Positions 31,144 through 35,776 of a stretch of 35,776 nucleotides of DNA are shown one piece after another. Origin of the DNA: Acetobacteraceae bacterium (lineage in GTDB: Bacteria; Pseudomonadota; Alphaproteobacteria; Acetobacterales; Acetobacteraceae). The DNA lies in contig PLXO01000201.1 of the NCBI GenBank assembly GCA_003151425.1, positions 1-35,776 on the forward strand. The letters are read 5' to 3'. The translations under genes were made by a program, and so were the position numbers. Below the pieces are notes generated by a model. The model did no database searches, was not told the origin of the DNA, and was given only the letters and a program-made list of their open reading frames with translations. Position 1 is the first letter of the stretch. Each line of letters starts with the position of its first letter.

Positions 31144-32393
31144 TGCGACAGTGGTGATGCGTGCGGGAAGCTGAACATCCCGTTCCGCGGCCACCGCGGC
31201 TCGGCCTCATCCGACGGGTCCTCGGAGAACAACCGGATATATGGATCGTAGCGGAATCGCCGATTGCGCGCATGGCCAGTCACCTCGGCAACGATACCGG
31301 CCCCGGCCAGACGCTCGACGAGCTGGTTGGCCGCTGGATAGGTCGTGCCGGTCAGCGCGCGGACCTCGTTCACCGACACGATCGGATGGGCGAACAAATA
31401 CTCCAGCGTGCGATGGCCATTGCCGGCGGCGCGGCCGAGGCGATCGGCGATCAGCGCGCGATGCTGTTCGCGCAGCAGCAGGATCCGCCGCGCGGTGATG
31501 GCCGCCTCCAGGCTCACGTCGATAACGCCGGTCAGGAAGAAGTCAAGCCACGCCTCGAACGCGCCCGCGTCGCGCACCGCTTGCAGGTGCTCATAGTAGC
31601 TCTGCCGATGCCGCTTGAAGTAGTGCGACAAATAGAGCACCGGCTTGCTCAGCATCTGCTTCTCGCACAGCAGGAAGGTGATCAGCAGCCGCCCGATCCG
31701 CCCGTTACCATCAAGGAATGGATGGATCGTCTCGAACTGCGCGTGCGCGAGCCCGATCTTGACCAGCAGCGGCAGCGTATCCCGGCCGCGCAGGAAGTGT
31801 TCCAGCGCGCCGAGCGCATCCGGCACCTCGGCGGGTGGCGGCGGAACGAAAGTCGCGTCGCGCAGCGTGCAGCCCGCGGGCCCAATCCAGTTCTGGCTTG
31901 TCCGAAGCTCGCCCGGCGTCAGATGCGAACCGCGCACCCCTTGCAGCAGTTTGGCGTGGATTTCGGGGATCAGGCGCACCGAAATCGGCAAGGTCGCGAG
32001 CCGCGCCAGGCCATGGTTCATCGCGGCCACGTAGTTCAGCACCTCGGCCACGTCGTGCGGCAGCGCCGGGGCGAAGACCTTCGCTTCCGCCGCCAGCACA
32101 TCGGTCAGCGAGCTCTGCGTGCCCTCGATCTGGCTCGACAGCACCGCTTCCTTGCGGACATACATCAGGACGAACAGGTCGGGATCCGGCAGCGTCTCGA
32201 TCGACCCGGCGAGCCGGCCGAGGGCGAGATCGGCGCGCGACAGCAGCGCCTGCAGGGCGCCATCGATCCTGACTGGGGGGTCCGGCGGCAGCGGGGCGGG
32301 AATGAACGCCCGATATCCTGACGGTTGCCGCCGGTAGACCCCAGCGCGGCCGGCCTCATGCGGACCGGCCAGTGCGGGCGGTGCCTTTAACAT
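31101..32393 (-). CDS. fic: Fic domain protein, class II (self-inhibited) type
   Basis: The 430-aa product is a Fic-fold AMP-transferase. The catalytic motif HPFLDGNGRIGR is at 224-235, and the inhibitory helix motif SSQIEG (86-91, S-x-x-x-E-G) is N-terminal, defining class II. E90 should hold the enzyme inactive until released. An N-terminal Fic_N-like region and a C-terminal winged helix (ALTGTTYPAANQLVERLAGA) complete the common architecture. Fic proteins transfer AMP to Thr/Tyr of target proteins; the target is unknown. ATG 32393 is used because it gives the usual N-terminus; the frame runs on to 32657 only because the upstream repeats contain no stop. The C-terminal tail overlaps glgX by 43 bp. 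Confidence 0.9.
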   Translation of the reverse strand: MLKAPPALAGPHEAGRAGVYRRQPSGYRAFIPAPLPPDPPVRIDGALQALLSRADLALGRLAGSIETLPDPDLFVLMYVRKEAVLSSQIEGTQSSLTDVLAAEAKVFAPALPHDVAEVLNYVAAMNHGLARLATLPISVRLIPEIHAKLLQGVRGSHLTPGELRTSQNWIGPAGCTLRDATFVPPPPAEVPDALGALEHFLRGRDTLPLLVKIGLAHAQFETIHPFLDGNGRIGRLLITFLLCEKQMLSKPVLYLSHYFKRHRQSYYEHLQAVRDAGAFEAWLDFFLTGVIDVSLEAAITARRILLLREQHRALIADRLGRAAGNGHRTLEYLFAHPIVSVNEVRALTGTTYPAANQLVERLAGAGIVAEVTGHARNRRFRYDPYIRLFSEDPSDEAEPRWPRNGMFSFPHASPLSHHRRRKSSSERPVT

Positions 32394-32410
32394 GGCAGGC
32401 CGGTCGCTCC

Positions 32411-32510
32411 TTATGAAAGCCTGTCTTTCATAGAAATCGGGGCCTCCACCATATGAAAGCCTGCCTTTCATATAACTCGGACCCCCTGCCATATGCAAGC
32501 CTGACGTTCG
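32411..32510. repeat. Three-unit 40-bp tandem array with an embedded palindrome
   Basis: Units start exactly at 32411, 32451 and 32491. Each contains a hairpin: TATGAAAG, CCTGT, CTTTCATA (32412-32432), then ATATGAAAG, CCTGC, CTTTCATAT (32451-32473), and a degenerate third (ATATGCAAG, CCTGA, CGTTCGCG). The sequence between palindromes is also repeated (TCGGGGCCTCCACCA versus TCGGACCCCCTGCCA). The 40-bp period is close to four helical turns, which would put protein-binding sites on one face of the DNA. The array fills the gap between the divergent fic and nuclease-helicase genes. Confidence 0.85.
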
Positions 32511-32655
32511 CGCCCCGTCGGCCAGCGGTGTGCCGAGCGCGCCGGCTAGCCCACGGAAAGTCTGCGGCGTGGTCTTCGGATACCTCACGGGAGATTGTGC
32601 GATCGCTAACAACCGATGGTTGTGCCACTGTCGCGCGGGAGGCATGGGCCGAGGC

Positions 32656-34665
32656 ATGCGTGCATGGTGGTCGGGCGACCTGACAACGCTGCTGGCGGCG
32701 GCGCCGGAGACGATCGTTCAGCGTCTCGCGGTGCGCCTGGTGGAGACGCATCACCTGAACCACGCGGCGCAGCTCACTGCATGGCGCGCGCAGGTCGGAT
32801 TGCTCCAGGCGACCGGCCGCGGCCTGCCCGGCGCGTGGCGCGTGCTGCTGGAATATCCCTTGCTGCGCCTGGGCAAACGGATCGACGCGGTGCTGCTGAG
32901 CGATCGCGCCATCCTGGTGCTGGAGTTCAAGACCGCCGATCAGACCCGGCTGGCGCGCGAGCAGGTCGAGGATTACGCGCTCGATCTGTTCGACTTCCAC
33001 GCGGAGAGCCGCGCCCAACCAGTGGTGCCGATCCTGGTGGTGACGCAGGGCCAGCCGCGCGCGACCGACTGGCCATTGCTGTGGCACGCCGTCACTCCGG
33101 TGCTGGATGCGACTTCGCGCACGCTGGCCGCGCTGGTGCACGAGATCATGACGCGCATTCCAAAACCCGAGCGACCGCTCGATGCGTCCGCCTGGGAAGC
33201 GGCGCCGTACCGGCCGGTGCCGACCATCGTCGAAGCCGCCACCATGCTGTATCGCCGGCACGGCGTGGCGGAGATCGCCGCGGCGCGCGCCGATGTCGGC
33301 AACCTGACACGCACCAGCGACGCGATCGGCGCTGCCATCGCGCAGGCCCGCGCGGACCACCAACATCTGGTGCTGTTCGTCACCGGCATCCCCGGCGCCG
33401 GCAAGACGCTGTGCGGCCTGAACGTCGTGTTCGGGGCCGACATCGGCGCCGCGTTCCTGACCGGCAACCTGCCGCTGGTGCACGTGATGCGCGAGGCACT
33501 GGCCCGCGACGCGCGCGACCAGGGGCGCGGCATGCGCATGGCCCGCCAGCAGACCGAAAGCGCCATCCAGCCGCTGATCGGCTTTCTGCGCGACAACCGC
33601 GAACGGACCGATCCGCCGCACGAACATGTCGTCGTGTTCGACGAGGCGCAGCGCGCATGGGACGCCGCGTTCGGTGCGCGCAAGTTCGGCCACGCGCAGA
33701 GCGAGGCAGCGATGTTCCTCGACATCATGCGCCGGCATCCCGACTGGGCGGTGATCGTCTCGCTGGTCGGCACCGGCCAGGAGATCAACACTGGCGAGGC
33801 CGGGCTGGAAGCCTGGGGCGAGGCGCTGCTGCAACGGCCCGACTGGCGCATCCACGCGCCCGACGATGTAATCGCGGCCGCGGATCCGCGCCAGCGCCTG
33901 TTCGTCACGACACCCGAGGCGATGACGACCGATCCGCGGTTGCATCTGGATGTGCCCGTCCGTTCGGTCCGCTCCGCGGCGGCCGCGCCATGGGTCGATG
34001 CCGTGCTGCACGGTGACGCCGACGCAGCCGCGGCGATCGCGGTGCAGGCCGGCGGGGTGCCGTTCCTGCTGACCCGCTCGCTGCAAGCGATGCGCGCGGC
34101 CCTGCGTCAGCTCGCGCGCGGGCAGCGCCGTGCCGGGCTGGTGTGCAGCGCCGGCGCCAAGCGGCTGCGCGCCGATGGGGTATGGCCGAATTTTCCCCAC
34201 CTCGACGCCGATGCGATGGCGCACTGGTTCCTCGATCGCTGGCCGGACGTGCGCGCCTCCGACGCGCTGGAGCTGCCGGCGACGCAGTTCGCCTGCCAGG
34301 GGCTGGAGCTCGACCATGTCGGCCTGTGCTGGGGCAACGACCTGATCCGCCAAAAAGGCCAAGCGCGGAGCCATCAGCCCGGCCGCGCGCCATGGCAGGC
34401 GCGCGCCTTCGTCGGCACCGCCTGGCAGGTGATGCGCCGCGAGGCGGCGATCGCCTACCAAGTAAACACGTATCGCGTTTTGTTAACCCGTGCGCGCTAC
34501 GAGACGGTGATCTGGGTACCGCGCGGCGATCGGGACGATGCGACGCGGGCGCCGGCCGACTTCGACGCCCTCGCCCGATTCCTGGCCGATTGCGGCGCCC
34601 ACCCACTTCAGGAGACCGAGATGCAAGAGACCGCGCCCTCGCCGCCCGCCGGCACGCTGCTGTGA
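32656..34665 (+). CDS. PD-(D/E)XK nuclease-like and DUF2075 helicase fusion protein
   Basis: The 669-aa product has two parts. Residues about 30-170 include KRIDAVLLSDRAILVLEFKT, which fits a PD-(D/E)XK nuclease active site (D77, E90, K92). Residues about 235-660 are a DUF2075 superfamily-1 helicase or ATPase: Walker A GIPGAGKT (244-251), Walker B VVVFDEAQRAW (D329, E330), and the motif VI-like YRVLLTRARYETVIW near the end. DUF2075 proteins with N-terminal nuclease-like domains occur in defence and mobile contexts; the role here is inferred. ATG 32656 is chosen as the most family-like start (MRAWWSGDLT); ATG 32644 lies directly behind GGGAGG. The frame is open to 32530. The stop overlaps the next start. 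Confidence 0.8.
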   Translation: MRAWWSGDLTTLLAAAPETIVQRLAVRLVETHHLNHAAQLTAWRAQVGLLQATGRGLPGAWRVLLEYPLLRLGKRIDAVLLSDRAILVLEFKTADQTRLAREQVEDYALDLFDFHAESRAQPVVPILVVTQGQPRATDWPLLWHAVTPVLDATSRTLAALVHEIMTRIPKPERPLDASAWEAAPYRPVPTIVEAATMLYRRHGVAEIAAARADVGNLTRTSDAIGAAIAQARADHQHLVLFVTGIPGAGKTLCGLNVVFGADIGAAFLTGNLPLVHVMREALARDARDQGRGMRMARQQTESAIQPLIGFLRDNRERTDPPHEHVVVFDEAQRAWDAAFGARKFGHAQSEAAMFLDIMRRHPDWAVIVSLVGTGQEINTGEAGLEAWGEALLQRPDWRIHAPDDVIAAADPRQRLFVTTPEAMTTDPRLHLDVPVRSVRSAAAAPWVDAVLHGDADAAAAIAVQAGGVPFLLTRSLQAMRAALRQLARGQRRAGLVCSAGAKRLRADGVWPNFPHLDADAMAHWFLDRWPDVRASDALELPATQFACQGLELDHVGLCWGNDLIRQKGQARSHQPGRAPWQARAFVGTAWQVMRREAAIAYQVNTYRVLLTRARYETVIWVPRGDRDDATRAPADFDALARFLADCGAHPLQETEMQETAPSPPAGTLL

Positions 34666-35522
34666 CCCGCCTCCTGCTCGCACTGCTGCTCGCGTGCCTG
34701 ACGCTGCCCGCCCGCGCTGCCGAGCTGAAAATCGCTACCTGGAACCTGGAATGGCTCACCGATCGCGCGGACGGCGACCGCGCGCTGCCCGAGGATGCGC
34801 ACCCGAAACGGCCGGAGGACATCGTCACGCTGGCCGGCTACGCCGCGCAGCTCGACGCCGACGTGATCGCCGTCCAGGAGGTCGACGGCCGCGAGATCGC
34901 CGCGCGCGTCTTCCCGCCCGACCGCTACTCGATCCACATGACCCGAGACCATGTGGTGCAGCGCGTCGGGCTGGTGGTGCGGCGGGGCCTCGACTACGAC
35001 GTCAATCCGGACGCCACCGCGCTGGCGCTGCCCGGCCCGCCGCCGGCACACCTGCGCAGCGGCGCCGACATCACGCTGCACCTGGCGGCCGGGCCGCTGC
35101 GCATCCTCGCGGTGCACCTGAAGACAGGGTGCGAGCGCGACGTGCTGACGCGCACCCATCGCCCCGCCTGCAAGACGCTGGCCGCGCAACTGCCGCCGTT
35201 GCAGGCTTGGCTCGCGGCGCGCAAGGCCGAGGGCGTGCCGTTCATCGTGCTCGGCGACTTCAACCGCTGGATGGAGGGCAAGGACCAACTCATTGCCGGG
35301 TTGCGCGAGGCGGCGCCGCTGGTCCGCGCCACCGAGGGAAGCTCCAGCCCCTGCTGGGGCAGCGAGCGCTTCATCGACCACATCCTGGCCGGTGGGGCCG
35401 CGGCGCAGTGGATGGAGCCCGCAACGCTCAGCGTGCAGGTGTTCCGCGAGACCGCCGAGGAATGGAAGGAACGGTTGTCCGACCATTGCGCGGTCGCGGT
35501 GCGCTTTCGTCCACCCGGCTGA
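34662..35522 (+). CDS. Exported endonuclease/exonuclease/phosphatase family protein
   Basis: The 286-aa product starts with a signal peptide (TRLLLALLLACLTLPARAA, cleavage near residue 20). The mature part has the EEP (DNase I-like) metal-dependent hydrolase motifs: TWNLEWL (N28, E30), VQEVDG (E73), the central GDFNRW (D and N of the GDFN motif) and the C-terminal SDHCAV with its catalytic His. It may cleave nucleic acid or phosphoesters in the periplasm. GTG 34662 overlaps the nuclease-helicase stop in a GTGA, so translation is coupled. The match to the EEP superfamily is strong; the substrate is unknown. Confidence 0.88.
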   Translation: MTRLLLALLLACLTLPARAAELKIATWNLEWLTDRADGDRALPEDAHPKRPEDIVTLAGYAAQLDADVIAVQEVDGREIAARVFPPDRYSIHMTRDHVVQRVGLVVRRGLDYDVNPDATALALPGPPPAHLRSGADITLHLAAGPLRILAVHLKTGCERDVLTRTHRPACKTLAAQLPPLQAWLAARKAEGVPFIVLGDFNRWMEGKDQLIAGLREAAPLVRATEGSSSPCWGSERFIDHILAGGAAAQWMEPATLSVQVFRETAEEWKERLSDHCAVAVRFRPPG

Positions 35523-35540
35523 GGCGCCATACTCGCGCGC

Positions 35541-35776
35541 ATGATGGATGCCACCGGCGACCTCGCGGCCACGCTGAACATCTCGCGCAAGCAGGTGCGC
35601 GCGCTGCTCGATCGCTACCGCGTCACGCGTGGCAAGGGGTTCAAGCTCAAAGACCACGATCCGGCCGATACCGCCGGTGACATCCTGGGCAAGCCGCAGG
35701 CGGACGCGCTGCTGCACGGCGGCGTGGAGCGGCTGGCGGCGTTGCAGGAGAAGCTCTACGCGCAGGACCGCTGGGC
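35541..35776 (+). CDS. Polyphosphate kinase 2 family protein (5' part)
   Basis: The first 78 residues are present; the gene is cut by the window end. The segment FKLKDHDPADTAGDILGKPQ followed by LLHGGVERLAALQEKLYAQD is the N-terminus of PPK2-type kinases, which use polyphosphate to phosphorylate nucleotides. The ATP/nucleotide-binding Walker motifs would lie beyond the window. The first 20 residues (LAATLNISRKQVRALLDRYR) resemble a helix-turn-helix-like lead. ATG 35541 is followed by another ATG at 35544. Confidence 0.75.
   Translation, partial: MMDATGDLAATLNISRKQVRALLDRYRVTRGKGFKLKDHDPADTAGDILGKPQADALLHGGVERLAALQEKLYAQDRW

Noticed and set aside
32411..32510. Possible CRISPR or coding repeat
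   Set aside because: The sequence between palindromes is itself repeated, so there are no spacers; the reading frame through it is open only by chance and joins unrelated sequence to fic.
32428..34461. 677-codon minus-strand open frame opposite the nuclease-helicase gene
   Set aside because: Low-complexity composition and no motif, whereas the plus strand has Walker A, Walker B and PD-(D/E)XK-like motifs.
1..35776. tRNA or rRNA genes
   Set aside because: I looked on both strands for T-loop-like GTTCGAnTC sequences and cloverleaf candidates in the gaps and found none convincing; a covariance-model scan would settle it.

Overview
The window is GC-rich chromosomal DNA from an alphaproteobacterium. 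The murJ-trpS pair at the left end, the DUF3311/symporter pair and the many short GC-rich palindromic elements fit Rhodospirillales, and Acetobacteraceae is my best guess. That placement is an inference from gene content, since the window contains no rRNA or other marker. I found no tRNA, CRISPR array, intact transposase or phage gene.

Layout. (1) 158-2879: housekeeping genes murJ (lipid II flippase) and trpS. (2) 2880-8490: an accessory island with lower GC in its centre. It holds a frameshifted BrnA-like antitoxin, a BrnT toxin with an XRE-type antitoxin behind a nested palindromic operator, a two-gene minus-strand unit (one-pass membrane protein plus a 753-aa Sel1-repeat protein), a gene-poor stretch with a diverged direct repeat, and a TumE/TumA-type toxin-antitoxin pair. 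A long hairpin closes the island. (3) 8492-11938: a TPR-glycosyltransferase and, upstream of it on the same strand, an SSS-family symporter with its small DUF3311 partner. (4) 12012-19168: a catabolic-looking block containing a ferritin-like diiron protein flanked by two related hairpin elements, an SDR dehydrogenase divergent from a TetR regulator, a tandem EthD-like protein, and a minus-strand LLM flavin oxidoreductase, alpha/beta hydrolase and HSL-type esterase. (5) 19215-23486: an exported DUF4139 protein, Pcm, an acyl-CoA-dehydrogenase-like flavoprotein and a small conserved-looking ORF. (6) 23695-28618: an MhpD/FAH-like hydratase overlapping an RlmB/TrmH-type rRNA methyltransferase with a very long repetitive N-terminus, a decayed M20 peptidase fragment, a FemAB/GNAT-like acyltransferase and an EamA transporter. 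(7) 28619-31143: tandem repeats, then glgX. (8) 31101-35776: a Fic protein, a 40-bp-periodic palindrome array, a divergent PD-(D/E)XK-like nuclease plus DUF2075 helicase fusion translationally coupled to an exported EEP-family hydrolase, and the start of a PPK2 kinase gene cut by the window edge.

How the genes work together. The island is the most plausible place for conflict functions: at least two complete toxin-antitoxin loci, one broken antitoxin and one uncharacterised membrane/Sel1 pair in about 5.5 kb. The second candidate is the fic / palindrome array / nuclease-helicase region at 31.1-35.5 kb. Block 4 looks like a dispensable oxidative and hydrolytic pathway with its own TetR regulator, but its substrate cannot be read from the sequence. 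All family assignments rest on motifs and remembered family architecture; no database search was run.
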